Below are positions 9,801 through 18,532 of a stretch of 64,000 nucleotides of DNA, piece by piece. A program made the translations under genes and the position numbers. This DNA is from Billgrantia kenyensis (lineage in GTDB: Bacteria > Pseudomonadota > Gammaproteobacteria > Pseudomonadales > Halomonadaceae): contig NZ_JACEFT010000010.1 of NCBI RefSeq assembly GCF_013697085.1, positions 102,437-166,436 of the forward strand. Reading direction: 5' to 3'. The stretch's first letter is position 1; each line of letters begins with the position of its first letter. The notes beneath the pieces were generated by a model. The model was not told the DNA's origin. It was given only the letters and a program-made list of their open reading frames with translations, and made no database searches.

Positions 9801-10610
9801 ATGAATGAAAGCCCCACCCTTCCGCGATTGGTCTTCGCCCATGCCAACGGTTTCCCCGGCATGAGCTACCGCAGCCTGCTGGCGCCGCTGCATGAGCGCT
9901 TCGATATCCACCCGGTCGATCGCCTGGGACACCACCCCGATTATCCCGTGGGAGCCAACTGGCTGGCGCTGCGCGACGAGCTGCTGGAGCATGTGCTCGA
10001 TGACGATGGGCCGATCATCGGCGTAGGCCACTCCATGGGCGGCGTGCTGATGGCCATGGCGGCGGAGCATGCGCCGCAACGCTTCCGTTGTGTGGTGATG
10101 CTCGATCCCCCGCTGATGCTTGGCCTCGATGCCTGGGGCATGAAGGTCGCCAAACGCTTCGGCTTCGTCGACAGGGTGACCCCTGCAGGCAAGAGCCAGG
10201 GGCGTCGTGCCTCGTGGCCGGACCGGGAGGCGATGGCCAACCACCTGCGCCGGCGCGGGTTGTTTCGGCGTTTCACTCCTCAAGCCCTGCATGACTATGT
10301 GGAGGGAGGAACTCGGCTGGGCAGCGATGGGGCTGCCGAGCTGATCTACGATCCGGCTATCGAAACCGAGATCTTTCGCAACCTGCCTGACCACCTGACG
10401 CGCCTACCACGACGCCTGCAGGTTCCCTTCGGCGTGCTGGCCGGCGGGGAGTCCGACCTGATCACGCCCAAGCGTCGGCGGCGCCTGGCCGCGCACGGCA
10501 TTCCGCTGGCGCTGGTGCCCGGCAGCCATATGTTTCCCATGGAGCATCCCGCGGAGACCCGACAGGCCCTGCTGTCGATGCTTGACGAGCTGCTGGAGGA
10601 AAAGGAATGA
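9801..10610 (+). CDS. Alpha/beta hydrolase (first of pair)
   Basis: 269 residues of alpha/beta-hydrolase fold. The oxyanion region is FAHANGFPG near 12-20; the nucleophile elbow GHSMGG places Ser78; the acid is probably in GGESDLITPKR and the histidine in GSHMFPMEHP near the C-terminus. Cytosolic, with no signal peptide. The HANGFPG/GHSMGG combination is common in proteobacterial hydrolases of unknown substrate. It ends in a 4-bp ATGA overlap with a second hydrolase, so the pair is co-translated. Confidence 0.85.
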   Translation: MNESPTLPRLVFAHANGFPGMSYRSLLAPLHERFDIHPVDRLGHHPDYPVGANWLALRDELLEHVLDDDGPIIGVGHSMGGVLMAMAAEHAPQRFRCVVMLDPPLMLGLDAWGMKVAKRFGFVDRVTPAGKSQGRRASWPDREAMANHLRRRGLFRRFTPQALHDYVEGGTRLGSDGAAELIYDPAIETEIFRNLPDHLTRLPRRLQVPFGVLAGGESDLITPKRRRRLAAHGIPLALVPGSHMFPMEHPAETRQALLSMLDELLEEKE

Positions 10611-11476
10611 GCCAAGCTCGACCATTGATGCTGGCAGAGGGCCGCCTGGCGGCCCTCGCCTGGGGTGAGGAGGACGCCCCCACCTGGCTGGCGCTGCACG
10701 GCTGGCTGGACAATGCCGCCAGTTTTATCCGCCTGGGGCCACTATTGAGCGAGCGGCTCGGTATTCGCATCGTGGCCCTCGATTTCGCCGGCCACGGGCA
10801 CTCCCGCCACCGTGAAGGCGACTACGCCCTGTGGGACTATTGCCACGACCTGTTGGACGCAGCCGATGAGCTGGGACTCGAGCGAATGTCGTTGCTTGCT
10901 CATTCGATGGGTGCGGGGGTGGCCTGCCTGACTGCAGCGGCACTGCCGGAGCGCGTCGAGCGGCTGGTGCTGATCGATGGACTGGGTGCCGTCACCACGC
11001 CGGCCGAAGCGAGTGCCGCTCAGCTGCGCAAGGGGCTGAAGGCGGCCCGACGTCCACGCTCGACCGCGCCGCGCTATCCTGATAGCAGGACGGCGGTGGC
11101 AGCGCGCGTGTCCGGTGGAGTCACCAGTATCGATGCCGAAACGGCCGCTCCCCTGGTCGAGCGTAACCTGGCCCGGGAGGCCGACGGGCATGTGTGGCTG
11201 CGCACCGATGCACGCCTGCTGTGGCCGTCGCCGGTGCGGTTGACCCCGCAGCAGGCCCTGGCGCTGCTCGGAGCGATAGAGGCGCCGGCCCTGCTGATCG
11301 AAGGGGAAGGGGGAATCCTGGGCGAACGAGAGATGGCGCTGGCGGCCCGAGCGGCCGTTGCCCGGCTGACCCGGCGGGTGCTACCGGGTGGCCACCATCT
11401 GCACCTCGAGCCCGATAAGACAGTGTCAGTGGCGAAGGCCATTGAAGAGTGGCTGGGCGAGACGAACCGGCCGTGA
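10607..11476 (+). CDS. Alpha/beta hydrolase (second of pair)
   Basis: 289 residues. HGWLDNAASF near 31-40 is the oxyanion/HGW motif, AHSMGAG gives nucleophile Ser100, and PGGHHLHLE near the end carries the catalytic histidine. The HGW...DN pattern is typical of the serine-hydrolase-like (SERHL/Kraken) branch. ATGA overlap with the preceding hydrolase and 19 bp to the patatin gene suggest a three-gene ester/lipid hydrolase operon. Substrate unknown. Confidence 0.85.
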   Translation: MSQARPLMLAEGRLAALAWGEEDAPTWLALHGWLDNAASFIRLGPLLSERLGIRIVALDFAGHGHSRHREGDYALWDYCHDLLDAADELGLERMSLLAHSMGAGVACLTAAALPERVERLVLIDGLGAVTTPAEASAAQLRKGLKAARRPRSTAPRYPDSRTAVAARVSGGVTSIDAETAAPLVERNLAREADGHVWLRTDARLLWPSPVRLTPQQALALLGAIEAPALLIEGEGGILGEREMALAARAAVARLTRRVLPGGHHLHLEPDKTVSVAKAIEEWLGETNRP

Positions 11477-11495
11477 GGGCGAAGCGAGGCAAGTC

Positions 11496-12548
11496 ATGAG
11501 CAACAGGCAGGCGGCAGAGCTGGGTAAGCGAGTGGCACTGACCCTGGGCAGCGGTGGGGCGCGGGGCTATGCGCATATCGGTGTGATCGAGGTACTGGAA
11601 GCGCGTGGTTACGAGATCACCGCCATTTCCGGTTGCTCCATGGGCTCCGTGATCGCCGGCGTCTACGCAGCCGGTCAGCTCGAAGCCTATCGTGACTGGG
11701 TCTGTCAGCTCGATTACTTCGATGTGTTGAAGCTCGTGGATGTCACCTGGAGCCCGATGGGCGCCATGCGGGCCAGCAAGGTGATGAGCAAGCTCGAGGA
11801 GCTGATCGGCGACATCCAGATCCAGGACCTGCCGATTCCGTTGACCACCGTCGCCACCGACCTGGCGAGGCAGCGCGAGGTGTGGTTCCAGTCGGGGTCG
11901 CTTTTGCGCGCTATCCGGGCCTCGATCGCCATCCCCGGCGTCATCACGCCAGTGCACATCGATGATCGTACTCTGGTCGATGGGGGGCTGCTCAATCCCC
12001 TGCCGATCACGCCCACCGTCTCGTCGCATGCCGACATGATGCTGGCGGTCAACGTGACCGCTCACAGCGCGCGTCCGGTGTCACTGGAAGACCTGCTGCC
12101 AACCGAGGAGCAGCTCGAGGCGGAGGCTCAGGACGTTGCGCGGGGCTGGATGGACGTACGCGGGGCGACACGCTGGCTGTTCGAGGGCTTGGGGGCCGCC
12201 GAGGATGGGGAGGGCGAGGAAAACGGCAAGGGTGAACGGCCTGCCAACGGCCGGCGGGCCTGGGGCCGGCTGGACATGATCCTGGCTTCCTTTGACATCA
12301 CCCAGGCGTCGCTTGCCAAGTACAAGATTGCCGGTTATCCGCCAGATGTGCTGATCGAGGTGCCCAAGACGGTCTGCGGCGCCTTCGAGTTCCATCGCGC
12401 CAGGGCGCTGATCCGCCTGGGGCGCCACCTGGCCATGGAGGCGCTGGACCGCTACGAGGGCCGCAAGCACAGCGGCGATGGCGGTAGCGGCGGCATGGTC
12501 GTGGAGCCGCCGCAGATGCCGGTCGATCGTGAATCGGGGGGTGGTTAG
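11496..12548 (+). CDS. Patatin-like phospholipase, RssA/YchK type
   Basis: 350 residues. The oxyanion loop GSGGARG (18-24), the nucleophile GCSMG with Ser48 and the DGG acid motif with Asp162 give the Ser-Asp dyad of patatin-like lipases. Residues about 210-235 form a low-complexity Glu/Gly/Asn-rich insert before the conserved C-terminal block. No signal peptide, so it acts in the cytosol or on the inner leaflet. Start ATG 11496 is chosen because the motif-rich N-terminus begins within 20 residues; an upstream in-frame extension would overlap the previous gene. It converges on the Smr gene with only 7 bp between stops. Confidence 0.9.
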   Translation: MSNRQAAELGKRVALTLGSGGARGYAHIGVIEVLEARGYEITAISGCSMGSVIAGVYAAGQLEAYRDWVCQLDYFDVLKLVDVTWSPMGAMRASKVMSKLEELIGDIQIQDLPIPLTTVATDLARQREVWFQSGSLLRAIRASIAIPGVITPVHIDDRTLVDGGLLNPLPITPTVSSHADMMLAVNVTAHSARPVSLEDLLPTEEQLEAEAQDVARGWMDVRGATRWLFEGLGAAEDGEGEENGKGERPANGRRAWGRLDMILASFDITQASLAKYKIAGYPPDVLIEVPKTVCGAFEFHRARALIRLGRHLAMEALDRYEGRKHSGDGGSGGMVVEPPQMPVDRESGGG

Positions 12549-12555
12549 GCGCTGC

Positions 12556-13134
12556 CTAGAAGGCTTGACCTCGGCGGCGCAGCAGCACGTACACGGCACC
12601 GGTACCGCCATCGAGCTCCCGCGCCGAGCAGAAGGCCAGCACCGTCGGCCACTCGCGCAGCCAGGCGTTGATGTGGCTCTTGATCACCGGGTAATCCGCC
12701 GTGCTGCCCCACGCCTTGCCGTGCACCACCAGCACGCAGCGCATGCGGCTGCCCACCGCCTCCTTGAGAAAGCTTTCCAGCTCCAGGCGCGCCTCGTCGA
12801 GGCTGTAGCCGTGCAGGTCCAGCCCTGCCTCCCAGGCGATCTGGCCGCGCTTGAGCTGGCTGCGGGTGCGGTAGGGCAGGTCGGGCAGGGCGAAGTCGAG
12901 GAATTCCGAAGGGCGCACCGGCTCCACGCGACCATCGCTGGTGCGGCTGGCGCTTTCCGTCGTGTCGGCCGCCACCGCCGCGGCGCGACGCTCCGCTGCC
13001 GCCGGGTCGCGACGCTTGGGCCGCCCCGGGTCGGCACGATTGACGGCAATGCGACGTACGCCGGCCTCGCGCAGCGCCTGGCGAAAGGCGTTGCTGTCGT
13101 CGTCATCGTCGTCGGGTGGGCGGCGTTGGCTCAT
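12556..13134 (-). CDS. Smr-domain protein (SmrA/SmrB-like nuclease)
   Basis: 192 residues. The N-terminal third is disordered and charged, with a run of six aspartates at residues 8-13 and a later Ala/Arg-rich stretch. The C-terminal Smr domain shows LDLHGYSLDEAR near 105-116, VVHGKAWGS and TGAVYVLLRRR, the canonical LDLHG, HGxG-like and GxGxTxVxL-type motifs. E. coli SmrA/SmrB are DNA/RNA endonucleases, SmrB cleaving mRNA at collided ribosomes; the LDLHG motif and isolated C-terminal domain fit that group. Start at MSQRR rather than the long upstream extension, which would run through the divergent prmB promoter. Confidence 0.85.
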   Translation of the reverse strand: MSQRRPPDDDDDDSNAFRQALREAGVRRIAVNRADPGRPKRRDPAAAERRAAAVAADTTESASRTSDGRVEPVRPSEFLDFALPDLPYRTRSQLKRGQIAWEAGLDLHGYSLDEARLELESFLKEAVGSRMRCVLVVHGKAWGSTADYPVIKSHINAWLREWPTVLAFCSARELDGGTGAVYVLLRRRGQAF

Positions 13135-13164
13135 GCGGGGCTCGGGTGGTGTCGTCGAGCGGCC

Positions 13165-13215
13165 AGTATAACGGCCTGAGCGCGGCTGTGAACCGCCTGT
13201 CGCCGCGGGTACAAT
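13165..13215. promoter_or_regulatory. Divergent smr / prmB promoters sharing one -35 hexamer
   Basis: Plus strand: TGTGAA (13187-13192), 17 bp, TACAAT (13210-13215), placing a start about 30 nt before the prmB GTG. Minus strand: TTCACA (the same six bases), 16 bp, TATACT (13165-13170 complement), placing a start about 24 nt before the Smr ATG. Both -10 elements are good matches and both leaders have sensible lengths. Confidence 0.55.
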
Positions 13216-13252
13216 CGGGACATCGAACCCAACCGACTGTGCAGGACCTTTC

Positions 13253-14203
13253 GTGGCCAACTCCACCGATTCCCGCTCGACCCTGACCCTGGACGACGAG
13301 GCGCTGTGTCGCGACCTCCTCACGCTGCGCGACTACCTGCGCTGGGCCGCCAGCGAATTTCACCTGGCCGGCCTGCACCACGGCCACGGCACCGACTCCC
13401 CCTGGGACGAGGCCGTAGCGCTGACGCTGGGTGCGCTGCACCTGCCCTGGAACGTCGACCCCGCGGTGCTCGATGCACGCCTGCTGCCCGTGGAGCGGGC
13501 GCGTATCGTCGCGCTGGTGCGTGAGCGCATCACCTCGCGCCGACCGCTGCCCTATCTGCTGGGCGAGGCCTTCTTCGCCGGCTTTGCCTTCGACGTCGAC
13601 GAGCGGGTGCTGATACCGCGTTCGCCCATCGCCGAGCTGATCGAGGCCGGCTTCGACGCCTGGTTTCCCGAGGAGCCGCCGGCGCGGGTGCTCGATCTCT
13701 GCACCGGCTCGGGCTGCATCGGCATTGCCGCTGCGCTGCACCTGCCCACCTGTGAGGTGGATCTGTCCGATGTCAGCGTCGATGCTCTGGCCGTGGCCAG
13801 ACAGAATATCCAGCGTCACGACCTGGGTGCCCGGGTCAGGGCGGTACACTCCGACCTGTTCGATGGGCTGGCCGGGCCGCGCTACGACCTGATCGTCTCC
13901 AATCCGCCCTATGTCGACGCCCGCGATCTCGCCACCATGCCGGCCGAATACCGCCACGAGCCGGAGCTGGCCCTGGGTGCCGGTGCCGATGGGCTCGACA
14001 TCGTGAGGCGCATCCTGCGCGAGGCGCGTCAGCACCTGGCCGACCACGGTGTGCTGATCGTCGAGGTCGGCAATTCCGATAGTCATCTGGAGGCGGCCTT
14101 CCCCGAGGTGCCGTTCCTGTGGCTCGACTTCGAGCGCGGCGGGCAGGGCGTGTTCGCTCTCACCGCTGCGGAACTCGACGCCCATGCGGCGTCCTTCGCC
14201 TGA
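13253..14203 (+). CDS. prmB: 50S ribosomal protein L3 N5-glutamine methyltransferase
   Basis: 316 residues (E. coli PrmB 310). The N-terminal helical domain contains [15 protein letters not shown], then the SAM-binding Rossmann fold with [17 protein letters not shown] near 150 and the catalytic NPPY in [12 protein letters not shown] near 220. PrmB methylates a glutamine of ribosomal protein L3; the paralogous PrmC would act on release factors. The position directly before aroC is the conserved prmB-aroC order of gammaproteobacteria. The start is GTG with GCAGGACC before it. Confidence 0.95.
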   Translation: MANSTDSRSTLTLDDEALCRDLLTLRDYLRWAASEFHLAGLHHGHGTDSPWDEAVALTLGALHLPWNVDPAVLDARLLPVERARIVALVRERITSRRPLPYLLGEAFFAGFAFDVDERVLIPRSPIAELIEAGFDAWFPEEPPARVLDLCTGSGCIGIAAALHLPTCEVDLSDVSVDALAVARQNIQRHDLGARVRAVHSDLFDGLAGPRYDLIVSNPPYVDARDLATMPAEYRHEPELALGAGADGLDIVRRILREARQHLADHGVLIVEVGNSDSHLEAAFPEVPFLWLDFERGGQGVFALTAAELDAHAASFA

Positions 14204-14234
14204 TCCACCACTCACGATATCGGGAGGCACGTCC

Positions 14235-15320
14235 ATGTCCGGCAATACCTTTGGCAAGCTGTTCACCGTCACTACCTTCGGCGAGAGCCACGGCCCGGCG
14301 CTAGGCGCGATCGTCGACGGCTGTCCGCCGGGGCTGCCACTCAGCGAAGAAGACCTGCAGCGCGATCTGGACCGCCGTCGCCCCGGTACCTCGCGGCATA
14401 CCACCCAGCGCCGCGAACCCGACCAGGTGCGCATTCTCTCCGGGGTGTTCGAGGGCGTGACCACCGGCACCGCCATCGGCCTGCTGATCGAGAACACCGA
14501 CCAGCGCTCCAAGGACTACGGCAACATCAAGGATCAGTTTCGTCCCGCCCACGCCGACTACACCTATCATCACAAGTACGGCATCCGCGACTATCGCGGC
14601 GGCGGTCGCTCCAGCGCCCGGGAAACCGCCATGCGCGTGGCTGCCGGCGCCATCGCCAAGCAGTACCTGGCAAGCCAGGGCATCACGGTGCGCGGCTACA
14701 TGAGCCAGCTCGGCCCGCTGGAGATTGCCTTCAAGCAGTGGGAGTCGGTGAACGCCAATCCCTTCTTCTGCCCCGATCCCGAGCGCGTACCCGAGCTCGA
14801 GGCCTTCATGGACCAGCTGCGCCGCGACCAGGATTCGGTCGGGGCGAAGATCACCGTGGTCGCCGAAGGGCTGCCCCCCGGACTGGGCGAGCCGGTCTTC
14901 GACCGCCTCGATGCCGAGCTGGCGCATGGGCTGATGAGCATCAATGCAGTGAAAGGGGTGGAGATCGGTGACGGCTTCGCCGCGGTGGCTCAACGTGGCA
15001 GTGAACACCGCGACGAGATGACGCCGCAGGGCTTTCTCTCCAACCATGCCGGCGGCGTGCTCGGAGGGATTTCCTCGGGTCAGCCGCTGATCGCTCACCT
15101 GGCGCTCAAGCCCACTTCCAGCATCACCCTCCCCGGACGCAGCATCGACGTGCACGGTAACCCGGTCGAGGTGGTGACCAAGGGGCGTCACGACCCCTGC
15201 GTGGGCATCCGCGCCACGCCCATCGCCGAAGCGATGATGGCGCTGACGCTGATGGACCATCTGTTGCGACATCGGGCACAGAATACTGACGTAGCGGTGC
15301 AGACGCCTGTGCTGCGCTGA
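14235..15320 (+). CDS. aroC: Chorismate synthase
   Basis: 361 residues, identical in length to E. coli AroC. Family signatures are [37 protein letters not shown] and the FMN/substrate-binding [12 protein letters not shown], followed by [12 protein letters not shown]. It converts 5-enolpyruvylshikimate-3-phosphate to chorismate in the last common aromatic step, using reduced FMN. ATG 14235 follows GGGAGG at 14222-14227, 31 bp after prmB. Chorismate consumers encoded later in this window are trpE/trpG and pabB. Confidence 0.97.
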   Translation: MSGNTFGKLFTVTTFGESHGPALGAIVDGCPPGLPLSEEDLQRDLDRRRPGTSRHTTQRREPDQVRILSGVFEGVTTGTAIGLLIENTDQRSKDYGNIKDQFRPAHADYTYHHKYGIRDYRGGGRSSARETAMRVAAGAIAKQYLASQGITVRGYMSQLGPLEIAFKQWESVNANPFFCPDPERVPELEAFMDQLRRDQDSVGAKITVVAEGLPPGLGEPVFDRLDAELAHGLMSINAVKGVEIGDGFAAVAQRGSEHRDEMTPQGFLSNHAGGVLGGISSGQPLIAHLALKPTSSITLPGRSIDVHGNPVEVVTKGRHDPCVGIRATPIAEAMMALTLMDHLLRHRAQNTDVAVQTPVLR

Positions 15321-15390
15321 GTCTGGTGCAGCAAGGTTGAGCTTCGCGCTGGGTTGCTACACTAAGAGAACACTTGAGCAGGGTATTGCC

Positions 15391-15777
15391 ATGAAGATCA
15401 ACGTCGAGTTCGACCTGACGCCCGAGGAGTTCCGTCGTTCACTGGGACTGCCGGACGTCGAAGCGTTCCAGCAGGAGTTGCTGAACCGGATTCAGAGGCA
15501 GATGGAGTCAGGGGTCGAAGGCTACGATCCCATGAGCCTGATGAAGCCATTCCTGCAGCAGGGCTTTTCCCAGGACATGAGCCAGGGGCTCTCCCAGGGG
15601 CTGGCCAGTTTCGGTACCTACCAGCAGATGATGCTCGACATGCTGCGCCAGGCGGGAAGCTCGATGGGCAAGTCGAAACCGCCCGAGGAGGCCAGCGAAG
15701 CCGAAGCCCCCGCCAAGCCAAGTGGCAAGGCCAAGACGGCCAGTGCGCGGTCGCGCTCTCGACGCACGGAGCAGTAG
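15391..15777 (+). CDS. DUF6489-family protein of the PHA cluster
   Basis: 128 residues. The conserved N-terminus MKINVEFDLTPEEFRRSLGLPDVEAFQ matches the DUF6489-type domain, which I recognise by its TPEE...LGLPD motif. A Gln/Met-rich helical centre and a basic Ala/Lys/Ser/Arg tail resembling phasin tails follow. Function is unknown; it directly precedes the phasin and PHA synthase, so a role at PHA granules is inferred from context. Upstream, TACACT at 15358-15363 is a plausible -10. The longer upstream start at 15337 lacks a ribosome site. Confidence 0.75.
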   Translation: MKINVEFDLTPEEFRRSLGLPDVEAFQQELLNRIQRQMESGVEGYDPMSLMKPFLQQGFSQDMSQGLSQGLASFGTYQQMMLDMLRQAGSSMGKSKPPEEASEAEAPAKPSGKAKTASARSRSRRTEQ

Positions 15778-15819
15778 CTGACAGGAGGACAGGCCGGCCT
15801 TGACTGAAGTGTAAGGGTA

Positions 15820-15848
15820 TTGCAGCGGGCGCCATGGCAGGATACGCT
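15820..15848 (+). promoter_or_regulatory. Possible phasin promoter
   Basis: TTGCAG (15820-15825), a 17-bp spacer and TACGCT (15843-15848) lie about 140 nt before the phasin ATG in a 209-bp gap without other coding signal. A fair match only. Confidence 0.35.
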
Positions 15849-15986
15849 TTGTGCGGTGCAGCATTGGCGTCATGGCAAGCGGCAGCAGTTGCTCGCGCAG
15901 TGTTCACTGAAAGGCGCCGGGAAGGTTGCCAACAATGGTGCTGGCGCTGTTTCCCGCATGATTCAGGTCTACAGGAGGTCAACCCC

Positions 15987-16424
15987 ATGCAGGACAAGAT
16001 GTTCGACGAATTCAACCAGCAGACGCGGCGTTTCTTCGAACCCATGCGCAAGCTCAACTCGCTGATGCTCGGCAACATGGAGAAAATGACCGAGTACCAG
16101 CTGGAAGCGATGAAACGCTACAGCCAGATGGGTACCGAGCGCATGCGCAGCGCCTCGGAGATTCGAGATGCCGAGGACCTGCAGGCCTTCGGTGCCCAGC
16201 AGGCCGAGATGATGAACCAGCTCTCGCGCCAGATGATGGAAGACGCCCAGGCCCTTGGCGAAATGAGCCAGCAGTTCCGCGCCGAACTGGAGCAGCTGTT
16301 CGGTGAAGTCAGCCAGGAACTGTCCGACCAGGCCAAGCAGCCCGAAGCCGCCTCCAAGGCAACGGCATCCAGCAAGTCCGAGGCTCCCGCCAAGGCAAGC
16401 AGTCAGGCATCACGCAAGAGCTGA
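15987..16424 (+). CDS. phaP: Phasin family protein
   Basis: 145 residues, almost entirely amphipathic helix: FDEFNQQTRRFFEPMRKLNSLMLGNMEKMTEYQLEA is the phasin core, followed by a Glu/Gln/Met-rich coiled region and a flexible Ala/Lys/Ser tail (KQPEAASKATASSK-type) typical of phasins. It coats polyhydroxyalkanoate granules and modulates the synthase. AGGAGG at 15972-15977 supports the ATG at 15987. A strong hairpin separates it from phaC, which may set the higher phasin:synthase ratio. Confidence 0.88.
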   Translation: MQDKMFDEFNQQTRRFFEPMRKLNSLMLGNMEKMTEYQLEAMKRYSQMGTERMRSASEIRDAEDLQAFGAQQAEMMNQLSRQMMEDAQALGEMSQQFRAELEQLFGEVSQELSDQAKQPEAASKATASSKSEAPAKASSQASRKS

Positions 16425-16455
16425 CAGCCGTCCGGCGCCGGAAACATCGGATGCA

Positions 16456-16493
16456 GCCGTCTCCAGAGGCCTGGCAAGGCCCGTGGAGGCGGC
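16456..16493 (+). terminator. Hairpin between phasin and phaC (terminator or attenuator)
   Basis: GCCGTCTCCA (16456-16465) pairs with TGGAGGCGGC (16484-16493) with one wobble, and an inner GGCCT/AGGCC stem (16468-16472/16477-16481) closes on loop GGCA. There is no T-run, so partial termination or 3'-end protection of phasin mRNA is more likely than full termination. Confidence 0.5.
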
Positions 16494-16610
16494 CCCGCTT
16501 CTGATGTTGGTGGGTTGTCGGCGGTGCCTTTCGTGCGATGGGCAACTGTGGTGCGGGGGCGGACTGTAGTGCAGAGTCGATAAACAAGGGTCGAAAAACA
16601 GGAGTGGGCA

Positions 16611-18449
16611 ATGCAGTCAGGGGACACGGTTATTTCCCAGGCCGAACTGGATGAGTGGAACGGACAGCTTCAGGAGTTGGGCCAGCATTACCAGGCCCTG
16701 TTGCACGAGTTGCTCGAGCGCATGGCGCCCGATGCGGCAGCGGACTCCATCCAGGCAGACATGCACGAAGCTTTCCGCGCCGGTGCCGAGTCGCTGATGC
16801 GCAACCCGCAGCTGCTATGGCAGACACAGGCTCGCCTGGTACAGGACCAGTTTCAACTCTGGCAGCAGGGCCTGCAGGCCCTGGCCGGCAACCTGGGCGA
16901 GCCGCTGGTATCCCCGCCCAGAAACGACCGGCGCTTCAAGGACGAGGCCTGGCACCAGGAGCCCTTCTATCGCGCCATCATGCAGCAGTATCTGCTGTTC
17001 TCCGGCGCCGTCGAGGAGCTGGTCGAGCAGCTCGATGGCCTGCCTGAGCAGCAGAAGCGCAACCTGGCGTTCTACGCTCGCCAGCTGGTCAACGCCATGG
17101 CGCCGACCAACTTCGCCACCACCAATCCCGAGGTGATGCGCCGCACGCTGGAGACCAAGGGGCAGAACCTGGTCGAAGGGCTCGCACAGTTGCGCCGCGA
17201 CCTGGCCAACTCCGCCGATGGCCTCAACGTGGCGATGACCGATCGTACCGCTTTCGAGATCGGCCACAATATTGCCGTTACTCCCGGCTATGTGGTCTAC
17301 GAGAACGAGCTGATCCAGTTGATCCAGTACACGCCGACCACCGAAACGGTGTTCAAGACGCCGCTGCTGATCGTGCCGCCCTGGATCAACAAGTACTACA
17401 TACTCGACCTGCGGCAGGACAACTCGCTGGTCAAGTGGCTGGTCGACCAGGGGCATACGGTGTTCCTGATCTCCTGGCGAAACCCCGGGCCCGAGCAGCG
17501 TGACCTGACCTGGGCCGACTACATGCAGATGGGGCCGATCGCTGCGATGGAGGCCATCGAGCAGGCCTGCGGCGAGAAGTCGGTCAATCTGCTCAGCTAC
17601 TGTATTGGCGGCACGCTGGCGGCCTCCACCGTGGCGTTTCTCACCAGCACCCGGCGTGGGCGCAAGGTCAAGTCGGTCACCTACATGGCCACACTGCAGG
17701 ACTTCCGTGACCCGGGCGAGCTTGGTGTGTTGCTCAGCGAGCCGATCCTCCAGGGGATAGAGGCACGCATGCAGCAGGACGGCTACCTGGACGGCCGCTC
17801 CATGGCCTACACCTTCAACCTGCTGCGAGAGAACGACCTCTTCTGGTCTTTCTATATCAGCAATTATTTGAAGGGCGAGAACCCCGCTCCCTTCGACCTG
17901 CTCTACTGGAATACCGACGGCACCAACCTGCCGGCCGGTACCCACGGCTGGTACCTGCGCCACATGTACCTCGAGAACCGCCTGGTGGAGCCCGGCGGCA
18001 TCGAGCTCGATGGGGTCAAGATCGATCTGCGCAAGATATCCACGCCGAGCTACTTCGTTTCCACCCGCGACGATCATATCGCCAAGTGGAACAGCACCTA
18101 CTACGGCGCGCTGCTGCCCAAAGGGCCGGCGACCTTCGTGCTGGGTGGCTCTGGCCACATCGCAGGCATCGTCAACCCGCCGCACAAGAACAAGTACGGC
18201 TACTGGACCAACGATGAGCTACCGGAGGATCATGAAGCCTGGCTTGACGGGGCCGAGGCCCACGAAGGCTCCTGGTGGCCCCACTGGCAGCGCTGGATGA
18301 CGGAAGGTGGTTACGCCGATGCCAGCAAGATGGTGCCTGCGCGGCAGCCGGGTGAGGGTGAGCTGAAGCTGCTGGAAGAGGCGCCGGGGCGCTACGTGCG
18401 CATGACCATCCCCGAGGTGCTGGGCGAAGTGCCGGCCAAGTCCGACTGA
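16611..18449 (+). CDS. phaC: Class I poly(3-hydroxyalkanoate) polymerase
   Basis: 612 residues (C. necator PhaC 589). The lipase-box variant SYCIGG places the nucleophilic cysteine at 331; the catalytic Asp lies in STRDDHIAKW and the His in GGSGHIAGIVNPP. The conserved TPTTETVFKTPLLIVPPWINKYY-type block precedes it near 241-263. It polymerises (R)-3-hydroxyacyl-CoA on PHA granules. The N-terminal ~100 residues are the poorly conserved domain. The pairing with a phasin and a single-subunit length argue for class I rather than class III (PhaC/PhaE). Confidence 0.96.
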   Translation: MQSGDTVISQAELDEWNGQLQELGQHYQALLHELLERMAPDAAADSIQADMHEAFRAGAESLMRNPQLLWQTQARLVQDQFQLWQQGLQALAGNLGEPLVSPPRNDRRFKDEAWHQEPFYRAIMQQYLLFSGAVEELVEQLDGLPEQQKRNLAFYARQLVNAMAPTNFATTNPEVMRRTLETKGQNLVEGLAQLRRDLANSADGLNVAMTDRTAFEIGHNIAVTPGYVVYENELIQLIQYTPTTETVFKTPLLIVPPWINKYYILDLRQDNSLVKWLVDQGHTVFLISWRNPGPEQRDLTWADYMQMGPIAAMEAIEQACGEKSVNLLSYCIGGTLAASTVAFLTSTRRGRKVKSVTYMATLQDFRDPGELGVLLSEPILQGIEARMQQDGYLDGRSMAYTFNLLRENDLFWSFYISNYLKGENPAPFDLLYWNTDGTNLPAGTHGWYLRHMYLENRLVEPGGIELDGVKIDLRKISTPSYFVSTRDDHIAKWNSTYYGALLPKGPATFVLGGSGHIAGIVNPPHKNKYGYWTNDELPEDHEAWLDGAEAHEGSWWPHWQRWMTEGGYADASKMVPARQPGEGELKLLEEAPGRYVRMTIPEVLGEVPAKSD

Positions 18450-18464
18450 ACCCATACCCATAGA

Positions 18465-18500
18465 GCACAGTGAGGCCCGCTGATGCGGGCCTCATTGTGC
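18465..18500. terminator. Bidirectional terminator between phaC and lnt
   Basis: GCACAGTGAGGCCCGC (18465-18480), loop TGAT, and GCGGGCCTCATTGTGC (18485-18500) form a 16-bp stem with one G-T wobble. It lies between the convergent phaC and lnt stops. Neither side has a real T-run, so termination may rely on stem strength. Confidence 0.7.
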
Positions 18501-18532
18501 TGGGAATTCCTGTAGCCGTGCTGCAAAGCCAT

